A stretch of 64,000 nucleotides of DNA from Acinetobacter schindleri CIP 107287 (GTDB lineage Bacteria; Pseudomonadota; Gammaproteobacteria; Pseudomonadales; Moraxellaceae): the NCBI RefSeq assembly GCF_000368625.1, contig NZ_KB849579.1, positions 62,001 through 126,000 of the forward strand, given 5' to 3'. The notes beneath the pieces were generated by a model. The model worked only from the letters and a program-made list of their open reading frames with translations. It was not told the origin of the DNA and did not search any database. The position numbers and the translations under genes are program-made. The first letter of the stretch is position 1. The number at the start of each line of letters is the position of its first letter. Of this stretch, positions 48,967 to 58,301 are shown piece after piece.

Positions 48967-49887
48967 ATGAGCATCCTGCCGATGCGTCTGGATTTTTTTG
49001 ATTTACGTCTTTTTCTCAATATAGTCGACACAGGTAGTCTGACCAAAGGTGCTGAACGCTCTGCTATTTCCTTACAGGCAGCCAGTGAGCGGATTAAAAA
49101 GCTGGAACAGCAATATCAGGTCAGTCTGTTTAGTCGCCATTCTGGCGGAGTGAAAATGACTTTTGCAGGTCAGGTCTTTGCTGAGCATGCCCAAGCCCTG
49201 TTGCAACAGGGACAACAGTTGTCTCAAGCCATGGCGGGTTTTAGTGAAGGACTTAATTCCAATATCAGCTTATGGTGTAACTCTTCAGCACAAAGTGAGT
49301 ACCTTCCCCTATTATTGCCACAGTATCTGGTGAATAACCCCAATATCCAGATTGATCTAAAAGAAGCAGAGAGCAATGACATCATTGCAGCATTGACCAA
49401 TGGCACTGCCAAACTCGGTTTAATTTCCAGCTTCTTTGCTACTCCACAGTTGCAAACCCTGGAATTTTCAGATGATCCTTTGGTGCTAATCTGTCCAGAA
49501 CAGCATGATCTAAGTACCAGTAAAGCATTGAAATTAGGGGACTGTCTGAATTATCCCTTTGTGGGTTTAATGCAATATCACTCCTTACAACAGTCCATTG
49601 AAACCCAGGCCAGATTACTCCACTGCGAAATCCAATACCGCTTAAGATTGCCGAATTTTGCTGCTATTGCTCAGGTGGTTGCGAATGGTGTTGGCATTGC
49701 CATCATGCCGCAACGTGCTGCGCAACGTTTGGCCAAGCTCTATGCATTTAAGCAAATCCAGTTGACTGGAGATTGGGCCAACCGCAAGTTACTGTTAGCT
49801 GCGAAAAATTTTGATGAACTGAGTATTGCCTATCAACATTTTAGCCAGTTTTTACTTTCTGCCGAGATTCAGAAGGCCTTGGATTAA
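48967..49887 (+). CDS. LysR family transcriptional regulator
   Basis: A 306-residue regulator with the N-terminal winged helix (RLFLNIVDTGSLTKGAERSA, then ISLQAASERIKKLEQQY) and an effector-binding domain that ends at the gene stop. It converges on the TauE-like permease gene, overlapping it by 4 bases at their 3' ends, so the partner it controls is not obvious from layout. An internal ATG at 48982 (MRLDFFDL) could also serve as the start. Confidence 0.88.
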   Translation: MSILPMRLDFFDLRLFLNIVDTGSLTKGAERSAISLQAASERIKKLEQQYQVSLFSRHSGGVKMTFAGQVFAEHAQALLQQGQQLSQAMAGFSEGLNSNISLWCNSSAQSEYLPLLLPQYLVNNPNIQIDLKEAESNDIIAALTNGTAKLGLISSFFATPQLQTLEFSDDPLVLICPEQHDLSTSKALKLGDCLNYPFVGLMQYHSLQQSIETQARLLHCEIQYRLRLPNFAAIAQVVANGVGIAIMPQRAAQRLAKLYAFKQIQLTGDWANRKLLLAAKNFDELSIAYQHFSQFLLSAEIQKALD

Positions 49888-50621
49888 ATCCAGCCGAACT
49901 GGTGCAGTATCATATAACTGCCCAGAGCAATCAGACCGATAAAAAATACAGTACGGAATTTCTGCTCAGGAATGCGATAGCGAATTTTCTTACCCAACCA
50001 CATGCCGATGAGCGCAGGAATTAAAGCAATTACCGACATCGCATAATCGATCGGAATGTCTTCCACAGGATTTTGATGCAGGAAAATCGCCAGACACAAC
50101 GTCGAGGTGGTAAAGGCTAAGCCTAAAGCCTGTACCAGATCATCACGTTTTAAATGTAAAGTCTGTAGATAAGGGACGACTGGAATCACCACGACCCCTG
50201 TGGCAACGGTTAAAGCACCACCGAGATAACCCATAATTGGAGACAGCCAGCTCTCATGCCGGCTTAAATCCGGCATCTTTTTCGCAAACAAGCCATACAG
50301 CCCGTATAAGGCCAACATCCCGCCCAACAGAGCTTCGCTGTGAAATTCAGAATGTCCCAGGGTCGGGAAAACACTCCACACTGAACCGACGATAATGCCT
50401 AACAACAGCAGCCAAAAACGGCGTATCAGCTGTAACACATGACCTTCAGCAAAGAGTTGCCAGAAATTGGTCAGCATGGAGGGAATGATCAGTAAAGTTG
50501 CCGCTTGAAAGGGACTCATGAAAATAGTCAGTAAACCCATAGAAACTGCGGGTAAACCTAAACCAATCGTACCTTTAATCAGACCTGCCAAGGTAAAAAT
50601 GGCAATAACGAAAGCAATCAT
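49884..50621 (-). CDS. TauE/SafE family permease
   Basis: A 245-residue inner-membrane protein with about eight hydrophobic helices. The N-terminal repeat FTLAGLIKGTIGLGLPAVSMG at 9-29 with its glycine-rich motif, and the second repeat GYLGGALTVATGVVVIPVVP near 131-150, are typical of the family that exports sulfite or other organic anions. The substrate is unknown. The neighbouring LysR gene may regulate it despite the convergent layout. Confidence 0.85.
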   Translation of the reverse strand: MIAFVIAIFTLAGLIKGTIGLGLPAVSMGLLTIFMSPFQAATLLIIPSMLTNFWQLFAEGHVLQLIRRFWLLLLGIIVGSVWSVFPTLGHSEFHSEALLGGMLALYGLYGLFAKKMPDLSRHESWLSPIMGYLGGALTVATGVVVIPVVPYLQTLHLKRDDLVQALGLAFTTSTLCLAIFLHQNPVEDIPIDYAMSVIALIPALIGMWLGKKIRYRIPEQKFRTVFFIGLIALGSYMILHQFGWI

Positions 50622-50695
50622 CTGATGATCCCAAATTTATTTAGGACCATGCTATAAAAATTACTGCCAAAGAAAAATCAGGGTTTTAAGGATAC

Positions 50696-50718
50696 AGCCT
50701 CAAGCAAATCTTGAGGCT
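50696..50718 (-). other. hairpin downstream of the chorismate mutase gene
   Basis: AGCCTCAAG / CTTGAGGCT form a perfect 9-bp stem around a 5-base loop, 60 bases after the chorismate mutase stop on the minus strand. There is no T run on that side, so it may be a weak terminator or transcript stabiliser. Confidence 0.4.
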
Positions 50719-50778
50719 CAAGATGTACTTTGCTGGAAAGCATCAGATTGACCAGCACAGATTTTAAATAAAGGGCGC

Positions 50779-51066
50779 TTAAGGACGAAATTCTTTCAGT
50801 TCGCGCTGAATAAAATGCTGAAACATTTCCCGATACAGGTGCTCGATAAATACTGGATCAATGCCCTGCTTTTGAGCTTGGGCTTTGACATTTTCGACAA
50901 CCTGCTCCATCCGTTCCGGAGATTGCAGGTCAGTTTCAGTTTTCTTGAAACGGGTGGTTTGGTCTACATAAAACTGGCGCGCAGCAATCAGCTCAACCAA
51001 AGCTGTATCAATCGCGTCAATCTGCTCACGTGCATGTTGTAATGATTCAGCTTTTACTTTGTTCAT
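50779..51066 (-). CDS. chorismate mutase (AroQ/PchB-type)
   Basis: A 95-residue all-helical protein of the AroQ class. The first helix has the arginine and the REQIDAIDTALVELIAARQFY pattern (split over residues 13-33), followed by FKKTETDLQSPERMEQVVEN and the final VFIEHLYREMFQHFIQREL. Members interconvert chorismate and prephenate or, like PchB, cleave isochorismate. The 20-base overlap with the upstream two-domain gene implies coupled translation. Which reaction it favours is unknown, and no siderophore or salicylate genes are nearby. Confidence 0.82.
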   Translation of the reverse strand: MNKVKAESLQHAREQIDAIDTALVELIAARQFYVDQTTRFKKTETDLQSPERMEQVVENVKAQAQKQGIDPVFIEHLYREMFQHFIQRELKEFRP

Positions 51067-52369
51067 GTTTATTCAGTTCACTTTCAGTTTGATTATCACT
51101 CTTATACTTTTCTTCTAACACATTACTGAAAATACTTTCAATCATCCAGACACGATATAAGCTATTAAATACAAAACTTTGATTATCAATCCGAAGTTCC
51201 AGCACCGGCAAGTTGGGCTGAGACTTCATTTCACAGAGCATATCATTGTCTTTAAGCTTGGCCTGAATATCTTCTTCGGTCAGCTGCCCAATTCCCAGTT
51301 CCTGCTGTAAGGCATTGAAATGTGGGGTATAACTCAAGTCATGTCCACGCGTCCAAACCGCCTGCAAAATCCGGTACATCGCATCCACCCGCCCTTCTTC
51401 CGGGCAGCTATAATACAGCTGTGCCATCGGCAAAATGCTTTGTACCGTCGGTCGGCAAAATGGGGTAAATTCGACTTCAGTCCGTTTTGACAGACGCGTT
51501 GCCAGTCCCCAGTCAAAGCCATCACGGCCACGATAAGACAGCGGATAGACATTCAGATGGATATTATAAAAATCGGCCAGTTCTTCCTTAATATAGGCCA
51601 GCAACAGCCAGGAAATTGGATCTTCCAGGGCAATATACAGATCCAGTTCCGGATCTAAGCCCTGAATTTCATTCAGTTCTTCAGCATCACTGATCAGGTG
51701 CTCACGCCATTCAATATGATTGATCAGGAAGATTGGATTACCCGTCAGTAATTTTTGCTGTTTCAGACGGCGGGTTAAACGCAGCAGATCATCTACCGCA
51801 TGATACTGACGGCCACCGAAATCAAAATAGCTGGCCAAAACCGGGGTTGTGTCAAAGACCCGTTCAGAAAAATCCTGTGGCTGATGATGGCGACTGGCCA
51901 TGGTATGCAAGGTACGCAGTTTGCCATACTGCTTTTGCCACAGCATATGAAAGATATCTTCCAGCAGATAAAGAAAATCCTGGCCACGCAATGGTGTTCG
52001 GCGCAGAATGGTTTCGGCCTGTTTTAAGGCTTCTGCAGTGGGTAATTCTGGTGTTTCATGAAAGCTGAAACGATGCTGTCTGGAGAGGATTTTGGCATCA
52101 TTAATACAGTAATTTTGCCATTCTTCAAAAGACATCTGATTTGGTATTTCGCCCCGTTGACTGGAGATGACTACCTTCAACGGTTTTAATTCCGGACTCA
52201 GGATCTCTTCCAGTTGTGGTAACAGCTGCACTGCCAGATAGCTATACACATCATCCAGACGCAGATAAATCGTTAAGCCATCTTCAGCAGATAGCACCGC
52301 CTGGCGGGTTGGCTTTTGATAAAACCAACTCGATCGGATTGGATCGAACCAACGGCGTAACAGGGACAT
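51047..52369 (-). CDS. two-domain DsbA/HCCA-isomerase-like thioredoxin-fold protein
   Basis: A 440-residue protein that seems to contain two copies of the DsbA-like fold seen in 2-hydroxychromene-2-carboxylate isomerases. Copy one begins with LTIYLRLDDVYSYLAVQLLP near 31-50. Copy two begins with LDLYIALEDPISWLLLAYIK near 225-244 and continues with the family-like AMYRILQAVWTRGHDLSY near 335. Neither copy has a CXXC redox pair after its first strand, so it is not a disulfide oxidoreductase. Function unknown. The ATG at 52369 has GAGG upstream and replaces a TTG eight codons earlier. It overlaps the chorismate mutase gene by 20 bases. Confidence 0.7.
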   Translation of the reverse strand: MSLLRRWFDPIRSSWFYQKPTRQAVLSAEDGLTIYLRLDDVYSYLAVQLLPQLEEILSPELKPLKVVISSQRGEIPNQMSFEEWQNYCINDAKILSRQHRFSFHETPELPTAEALKQAETILRRTPLRGQDFLYLLEDIFHMLWQKQYGKLRTLHTMASRHHQPQDFSERVFDTTPVLASYFDFGGRQYHAVDDLLRLTRRLKQQKLLTGNPIFLINHIEWREHLISDAEELNEIQGLDPELDLYIALEDPISWLLLAYIKEELADFYNIHLNVYPLSYRGRDGFDWGLATRLSKRTEVEFTPFCRPTVQSILPMAQLYYSCPEEGRVDAMYRILQAVWTRGHDLSYTPHFNALQQELGIGQLTEEDIQAKLKDNDMLCEMKSQPNLPVLELRIDNQSFVFNSLYRVWMIESIFSNVLEEKYKSDNQTESELNKHEQSKS

Positions 52370-52524
52370 GAGATCAGCCTCAGTAGAGAACAACGCAGCA
52401 GATGACAGCGTCTAACTGCTACAGGATACTATCTTTTTCACCAGAATAGCAGATCACCTGGATCTGCTGTATGTGAAAAAACTTATATCAATTCAAGACA
52501 AAATGATCAATGTTTACAGAGCGT

Positions 52525-54210
52525 TTAGATCTCGAGATTTAGGTCAGTCACTGCCCCGGTTTCTGCACCAGAGGTCAGTTTGGCAAACTTGGCTAATGCT
52601 CCATGCGTGTAATTCGGTTTTGGTTTAATCCAGGCGGCCTGACGTGCAGCGATTTCCTCATCCGAGACATGCCAGGTCATTTCACGGGTTTCGGCATTGA
52701 TCGAAATCTCATCACCATTTTGTACCAGACCGATCGGTCCACCTTCATAGGCTTCAGGGGTGACATGACCAATCACAAACCCATGACTACCACCGGAGAA
52801 TCGACCATCGGTAATCAGTGCTACGGAATCCCCTAAGCCTTTACCGATAATCGCTGAGGTCGGTTTCAGCATTTCTGGCATGCCTGGTCCACCTTTAGGA
52901 CCAACACCGCGAATCACCACCACTTCACCCGGCTGAACTTCACCATCCAGAATCCCGCGCATGGCACCCTGCTCACCCTCAAAGACCCGTGCTGGTCCTT
53001 TGAAGTAAAGACCTTCCTTACCGGTAATTTTCGCCACGGCGCCTTTTGGTGACAGGTTACCTTTCATAATGATCAGATGTGAATCTTTTTTCACCGGCTT
53101 GTCAAAAGATAAAATGATCTGCTGACCTTCCGGATAATCTTTTACATCGGCCAGGTTTTCTGCCAGCGTCTTACCTGTGACCGTTAAACAGGACCCATCC
53201 AGCATGCCGGCATCCAGCATACGTTTCATCAATGGTTGAATCCCGCCAATCGCAATCAGCTCCGACATCAGATATTTACCGGATGGACGTACATCGGCCA
53301 CCACCGGAATATCTTTACCAATCCGGACAAAGTCATCCAGACTGAGCTCTACACCTGCGGTATGTGCCATGGCCAGCAGATGGAGTACACCATTGGTCGA
53401 ACCACCCAAAGCAATCAGAACTTTAATTGAATTTTCAAAAGCCGCTTTGGTCATGATGTCACGTGGCTTAATATCCAGACGTAACAGATTCATCACGGCT
53501 TCACCGGCACGGGCACAGTCGATCTGCTTGTCTTCAGACACAGCTTCCTGTGCAGAAGAACCCGGCAAGCTCATACCGAGTGCTTCAATCGCAGAAGCCA
53601 TGGAATTCGCAGTATACATCCCGCCACAAGAACCCGGACCCGGCAAAGCCACTTCTTCAATATGCTTGACCTGAATCGCATTGATTTCACCTTTGGCATG
53701 CTGTCCGACTGCTTCGAATACGGAAATCATATCGGTATGACCTTCGCCCGGTTTGATGGTACCGCCATAAATAAACAGACCTGGACGGTTTAGACGTGCT
53801 AGTCCCATGATGCAGCCCGGCATATTTTTATCACAGCCACCAATGGCAATTACACCATCATAGGCCTGACAGCCGACCACTGCTTCAATCGAATCCGCAA
53901 TGATTTCACGGGACAGCAAGGAGTATTTCATACCTTCAGTACCATTAGAAATCCCGTCGGAAATGGTGATGGTATTGAAGATAATGCCCTTACCTCCCGC
54001 AGCACTCACACCCTGCTCGACTGTACGTGCCAAGCCATCAATATGCATATTGCAAGGCGTGACATTAGCCCAGGTCGAAGCAATGCCAATAAAAGGACGA
54101 GTAAAGTCTTCATCCTGAAAACCCGTGGCACGCATCATGGAACGGGCGGGTGCATTTTCAATACCTTCATAAACGGGGGCGGAATGTTCTCGGATATTGT
54201 CTTTACTCAT
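52525..54210 (-). CDS. ilvD: dihydroxy-acid dehydratase, shorter type
   Basis: Dehydrates dihydroxy acids in branched-chain amino acid synthesis. The 561 residues belong to the shorter branch of the IlvD/Edd family, often with a [2Fe-2S] cluster. Cluster cysteines lie in [18 protein letters not shown] near 46-63, [20 protein letters not shown] near 121-140 and [20 protein letters not shown] near 191-210. A C-terminal signature is [21 protein letters not shown] second, longer ilvD lies about 900 bases away on the same strand. Sugar-acid dehydratase activity is an alternative for one of the pair. Confidence 0.9.
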   Translation of the reverse strand: MSKDNIREHSAPVYEGIENAPARSMMRATGFQDEDFTRPFIGIASTWANVTPCNMHIDGLARTVEQGVSAAGGKGIIFNTITISDGISNGTEGMKYSLLSREIIADSIEAVVGCQAYDGVIAIGGCDKNMPGCIMGLARLNRPGLFIYGGTIKPGEGHTDMISVFEAVGQHAKGEINAIQVKHIEEVALPGPGSCGGMYTANSMASAIEALGMSLPGSSAQEAVSEDKQIDCARAGEAVMNLLRLDIKPRDIMTKAAFENSIKVLIALGGSTNGVLHLLAMAHTAGVELSLDDFVRIGKDIPVVADVRPSGKYLMSELIAIGGIQPLMKRMLDAGMLDGSCLTVTGKTLAENLADVKDYPEGQQIILSFDKPVKKDSHLIIMKGNLSPKGAVAKITGKEGLYFKGPARVFEGEQGAMRGILDGEVQPGEVVVIRGVGPKGGPGMPEMLKPTSAIIGKGLGDSVALITDGRFSGGSHGFVIGHVTPEAYEGGPIGLVQNGDEISINAETREMTWHVSDEEIAARQAAWIKPKPNYTHGALAKFAKLTSGAETGAVTDLNLEI

Positions 54211-54230
54211 CTTATTTTGTCCTGGATGTA

Positions 54231-54703
54231 ATTCTTGTGAAGCCTGAAAGCTGTCTAGGTTTTATCCGATTGTATAGAAAGCCGTGTCGACATAAAAGTA
54301 AGACTCTGTGTATCACCTAAGTCTGTTTTTCTCTTGCTATAGGCGCATGAATAAAAGCGATATCAATGTCGCTGCCTTGCACTCATCTTAAAGCAATGCT
54401 TTAAACTTGTTCAGGCAATAGAGTCAGCGCAATAAAAGCATTTTTTTACTTTTGCGCTATCAAAAGTAAAAGTCTGCCTATGCAAAAATTATTAAAACCC
54501 TAAAAGTGATTTGAAGCAGTGAATTATCAAACAATCAGACTAGCATTTGCAGTGCAATATCAGGGGGTTGCCATATGACCTGACTCGGACTTTTAAAGCC
54601 GAGTCTTTTTCTTGGACGATGGTTCAAATGTTAGAGAACTGAGATAGATTAATTCACATAGTCATTCAAATCACTGCTTGGCGCATTTTTAATATATGTG
54701 TGC
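54231..54703. other. ilvD intergenic region with repeats and IS remnant
   Basis: This 473-base gap holds the promoter side of the shorter ilvD, an 11-bp perfect inverted repeat at 54444-54471 (TTTTACTTTTG / CAAAAGTAAAA, 6-base loop), and an IS30 transposase tail at 54535-54630. The repeat is not followed by a T run. The rest shows no gene. Confidence 0.6.
54535..54630 (-). pseudogene. IS30-family transposase C-terminal remnant
   Basis: Reading the minus strand gives a 31-residue tail starting HLNHRPRKRLGFKSPSQV and ending at a TGA. This is the characteristic end of IS30-type transposases (LN-RPRK-LG--TP). The reading frame is closed by a stop codon just upstream and no other transposase domain is nearby, so only the end of an old insertion is left. 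No inverted repeat ends were clear. Confidence 0.75.
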
Positions 54704-54907
54704 TTAATTCAACTGATGAAGATCAAGTTCTTCATTGGAAGCCAAGACCACAGATCCAAGAATCGGAGCCCCTAAAATCACAGGAACAGCTAAAATCCAG
54801 AATACGACGGTGTAATGTGGATCAAAGAAAAATTGAATACTAAGCGCGGCTAAAATCATAACGAGTACTAAAATTACGACAAAGCGGCTAATAAATTTCA
54901 TTGACAT
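54704..54907 (-). CDS. small two-helix membrane protein
   Basis: A 67-residue protein with two hydrophobic stretches (about residues 5-23 and 31-52) and a short acidic tail (NEELDLHQLN). I do not recognise it. The start is uncertain: ATG at 54907, ATG at 54901, or GTG at 54919 are in frame and none has a strong ribosome site. It lies between the IS30 remnant and the longer ilvD gene. Composition is compatible with a real small membrane protein, but it could be non-coding. Confidence 0.55.
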   Translation of the reverse strand: MSMKFISRFVVILVLVMILAALSIQFFFDPHYTVVFWILAVPVILGAPILGSVVLASNEELDLHQLN

Positions 54908-55054
54908 GCGTGTAATCACTTTTGCATTGATACTGTATTTTTACTATACACCTACTTTTATTAAGCCTTTATTGGTTTTAAATATCTAAAGTACTGCCAT
55001 GATTGCTTTTATGAAAGTTCACGTGATTTACCCAACCTTAAATATCTAAGAAAT

Positions 55055-55085
55055 AAAAAAAGCACTCCATCTGGAGTGCTTTTTT
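55055..55085 (-). terminator. rho-independent terminator of the longer ilvD
   Basis: AGCACTCC / GGAGTGCT with a 4-base loop is flanked by A and T runs, 25 bases after the ilvD stop. The symmetry allows it to act in both directions. Confidence 0.9.
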
Positions 55086-55105
55086 GTGCTATAAAAATTT
55101 ACAGC

Positions 55106-56935
55106 TTAGATGTCACGTACTGCACCTTTCGCAGCACTCGTGGTGTGCATTGCATAGGCTTTCAAGGCTTTAGAAATCTTGCGTGGACGCTCTTCCGCAG
55201 GCTTCCAACCTTTAGCTTCTTGCGCTGCACGGCGTTCTGCCATTACAGCGTCCTCAACAGCCAAGTGAATCGTACGATTCGGAATATCGATTTCGATACG
55301 GTCGCCATCTTCAACTAGACCAATCGCACCACCTTCCGCAGCTTCTGGTGACACGTGACCAATTGAAAGACCTGATGAACCACCCGAGAAACGACCATCT
55401 GTTACAAGTGCACAGTCTTTCCCTAAACCTTTCGATTTCAGGTAGCTGGTTGGATACAACATTTCTTGCATACCTGGACCACCACGTGGGCCTTCGTAAC
55501 GAATTACAACCACATCGCCTGCCGTGATTTTACCGCCCAAGATCGCTTCAACTGCTGAATCCTGGCTTTCAAATACACGTGCTGTACCGTTGAACTTCAA
55601 GATCGACTCATCTACACCAGCCGTTTTTACAATACAGCCATCCAGTGCGATGTTGCCATAAAGTACTGCCAGACCGCCGTCTTTAGAAAAGGCATGTTCG
55701 GCATTGCGGATCACACCATTTTCACGGTCGCCATCTAGGCGTGAGTAGTAGCGGTCTTGTGAGAATGCGGTTTGTGTTGGTACACCGCCTGGTGCTGATT
55801 TAAAGAAGGTATACACCTCTTCATCTTCAGTACGGATAATGTCCCATTTATCCAAGGCATCTTTTAAAGTTGCTTCATGGACGGTGGGTACAGAGGTATC
55901 CAACAAGCCTGCGCGATCCAGTTCACCCAAGATCGACATGATGCCACCAGCGCGGTGTACATCTTCCATATGTACGTCCTGCTTTGCAGGTGCAACTTTA
56001 CACAGGACTGGCACTTTACGAGACAGACGGTCAATGTCATTCATGGTGAAATCAACACCAGCTTCATGAGCAGCTGCCAATAAGTGAAGTACCGTATTGG
56101 TTGAACCGCCCATCGCGATATCTAAAGTCATAGCATTTTCATACGATGCTTTGGTTGCGATATTGCGTGGCAGCAAGCTGTAATCATTTTGCTCGTAGTG
56201 ACGTTTGGTGATCTCTACGATGAGTTGACCTGCTTTTTCGAATAACTTTTTACGGTTTGCATGTGTAGCAAGTGTTGAACCATTACCTGGTAAAGACAGA
56301 CCCAATGCTTCAGTTAAGCAGTTCATTGAGTTCGCTGTGAACATACCAGAACATGAACCACAAGTTGGACATGCAGAACGTTCATATGCTGCAACTTCTT
56401 CATCAGTGAAGCTATCATCTGCTGCAACCACCATGGCATCAACAAGGTCAATCGCGTGTTCATTACCACGGATTTTCACTTTACCGGCTTCCATTGGACC
56501 GCCTGATACGAATACGACTGGAATGTTCAGACGCATTGCCGCCATCAGCATCCCCGGTGTGATTTTGTCACAGTTCGAGATACAGACCATCGCGTCAGCA
56601 CAGTGTGCATTCACCATGTACTCAACCGAGTCCGCGATCAGGTCACGTGAAGGCAGTGAATACAACATGCCATCATGACCCATCGCGATACCATCATCCA
56701 CAGCAATGGTATTAAATTCTTTTGCTACGCCGCCTGCTTGTTCAATCTGACGCGCCACCAATTGACCGAGGTCTTTAAGATGTACGTGGCCCGGAACGAA
56801 CTGGGTAAATGAGTTGACCACTGCAATAATTGGCTTGCCGAAGTCTTCATCCTTCATACCAGTGGCGCGCCATAAGCCACGCGCACCCGCCATGTTTCTT
56901 CCGTGTGTCGATGTTTTTGAACGATAGTCAGGCAT
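55106..56935 (-). CDS. ilvD: dihydroxy-acid dehydratase, longer type
   Basis: The canonical IlvD for valine, leucine and isoleucine synthesis. From the ATG at 56935 it has 609 residues, matching the [4Fe-4S] E. coli-type enzyme. Motifs are [20 protein letters not shown] near 45-64, the cluster region [20 protein letters not shown] near 116-135, [20 protein letters not shown] near 187-206 and [20 protein letters not shown] near the end. A GGA nine bases upstream supports this start over an extension to 56983. Confidence 0.95.
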   Translation of the reverse strand: MPDYRSKTSTHGRNMAGARGLWRATGMKDEDFGKPIIAVVNSFTQFVPGHVHLKDLGQLVARQIEQAGGVAKEFNTIAVDDGIAMGHDGMLYSLPSRDLIADSVEYMVNAHCADAMVCISNCDKITPGMLMAAMRLNIPVVFVSGGPMEAGKVKIRGNEHAIDLVDAMVVAADDSFTDEEVAAYERSACPTCGSCSGMFTANSMNCLTEALGLSLPGNGSTLATHANRKKLFEKAGQLIVEITKRHYEQNDYSLLPRNIATKASYENAMTLDIAMGGSTNTVLHLLAAAHEAGVDFTMNDIDRLSRKVPVLCKVAPAKQDVHMEDVHRAGGIMSILGELDRAGLLDTSVPTVHEATLKDALDKWDIIRTEDEEVYTFFKSAPGGVPTQTAFSQDRYYSRLDGDRENGVIRNAEHAFSKDGGLAVLYGNIALDGCIVKTAGVDESILKFNGTARVFESQDSAVEAILGGKITAGDVVVIRYEGPRGGPGMQEMLYPTSYLKSKGLGKDCALVTDGRFSGGSSGLSIGHVSPEAAEGGAIGLVEDGDRIEIDIPNRTIHLAVEDAVMAERRAAQEAKGWKPAEERPRKISKALKAYAMHTTSAAKGAVRDI

Positions 56936-57338
56936 TGTGTTATTCCAACAAAGGTTGTGCTTGAGATGAATGAGTTTATTCACTCTGGCGAAATCTGTCT
57001 GATCGAGAGCATGAAATCAGTCGAAAATTGAACATATCATACACCAAGTTACACGGCGGATCAGGCGCTTATCGATGTGACAGGGTGGGATATGCTCAGA
57101 GCAGTTTCAGTACGTACACGATTAAAATCTTTTATTAAAAACTACTATACCGTTATCGTTCCGGTTTAAATACAAAACTTTCATGAATATTTTTTACAAT
57201 TTGCATGAGTTTTTTTTATATGAAATTTGAGTGATTTATCACGGTAATGGGTGGTGCTGAGCTTTAAGCTTTTGCTGAATTAGGCTGCGAATTGCCTTAT
57301 GCCTTATAATGTCTTTAAGTTTATTTGGAATTTCATCC
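56936..57338. other. divergent ilvD / fmt intergenic region
   Basis: A 403-base AT-rich gap between two divergent genes. The fmt end contains TATAAT at 57305-57310. I saw no leader peptide, attenuator or small gene in the ilvD leader. Confidence 0.5.
57305..57310 (+). promoter_or_regulatory. -10 box of fmt
   Basis: A perfect TATAAT 28 bases before the GTG start of fmt. The in-frame ATG at 57309 lies inside this box, which argues that it is not the translation start. The -35 is poorly conserved. Confidence 0.5.
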
Positions 57339-58301
57339 GTGAAAATCATTTTTGCAGGCACACCAGAATTCGCAGCCACTGCATTGGCTGCGCTGCTAAA
57401 AACTAATCATGAGATTGTGGCGGTGTATACCCAGCCAGACCGTAAAGCAGGTCGTGGCCAAAAACTCACTGCATCTGCGGTTAAACAGCTGGCACTGGAA
57501 CACAATATTCCGGTCTATCAACCGCTACACTTTAAATCTTCAACAGACGAAGGTCTGGCAGCTCAAGCTGAGTTAAAAGCCTTAAATGCGGATGTCATGG
57601 TTGTGGCAGCTTATGGTCTAATCCTGCCGCAAGTGGTTTTAGATACGCCGAAATATGGCTGTCTGAATATTCACGGTTCATTACTGCCGCGCTGGCGTGG
57701 TGCCGCACCGATCCAGCGTGCCATCGCTACGGGTGATGCCGAGACTGGTGTGACCATTATGAAAATGGCGGCTGGTCTGGATACTGGCGACATGATGTAT
57801 AAAACCATCTGCCCGATTGAGCCACAAGACACCTCTGCTTCTTTGCATGATAAGCTGGCTCAGCAAGGTGCTGAAGCAACAGTCAAAGTGCTGGAATCAG
57901 AAGAATCTCTACAGCACTATCTTGATCACCGCGAAGTGCAGGATGAAGCGCTTACGGTTTATGCACATAAATTGTCCAAGGCAGAAGCTAAAATTGATTG
58001 GACTCAGGATGCGGTCACGATTGACCGCAATATCCGTGCATTTAATCCATGGCCAGTGGCATTTACACCGATTGATGAAACAAATAACCTGCGCGTTTGG
58101 GGTTCTTTGTTATCTCATGAAAATGCGGAAGGCAAGGCACCTGGAACTATCCTCGCACTAGATAAACATGGCGTACATGTGGCTTGTGGTGATCAAAAAG
58201 CTATTTGCCTGACCTCACTGCAGTGGCCGGGCGGTAAAGCGCTGAATCCGGTTCAAATCAATCAAACCCAAAAATTACATGTAGGACAAATACTGGCATG
58301 A
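57339..58301 (+). CDS. fmt: methionyl-tRNA formyltransferase
   Basis: Formylates initiator Met-tRNA. The GTG at 57339 gives 320 residues beginning KIIFAGTPEFAATAL after the start, which matches the family. An upstream ATG at 57309 is in frame but inside a -10 box. The formyl-transfer motif NIHGSLLPRWRGAAPIQRA is near 108-126 and the catalytic aspartate is in LDTGDMMY near 142-149. It overlaps rsmB by 4 bases (ATGA), a common bacterial gene pair. Confidence 0.96.
   Translation: MKIIFAGTPEFAATALAALLKTNHEIVAVYTQPDRKAGRGQKLTASAVKQLALEHNIPVYQPLHFKSSTDEGLAAQAELKALNADVMVVAAYGLILPQVVLDTPKYGCLNIHGSLLPRWRGAAPIQRAIATGDAETGVTIMKMAAGLDTGDMMYKTICPIEPQDTSASLHDKLAQQGAEATVKVLESEESLQHYLDHREVQDEALTVYAHKLSKAEAKIDWTQDAVTIDRNIRAFNPWPVAFTPIDETNNLRVWGSLLSHENAEGKAPGTILALDKHGVHVACGDQKAICLTSLQWPGGKALNPVQINQTQKLHVGQILA

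Noticed and set aside
54570..54610. ACTCGG / CCGAGT hairpin with T run as a terminator
   Set aside because: It falls inside the IS30 transposase remnant codons (KRLGFKSPS) and no plus-strand gene precedes it, so it is likely a coincidence of coding sequence.
57309..57338. ATG start ten codons upstream for fmt
   Set aside because: The ATG lies in a TATAAT box, and the GTG at 57339 gives the normal family length and N-terminus.
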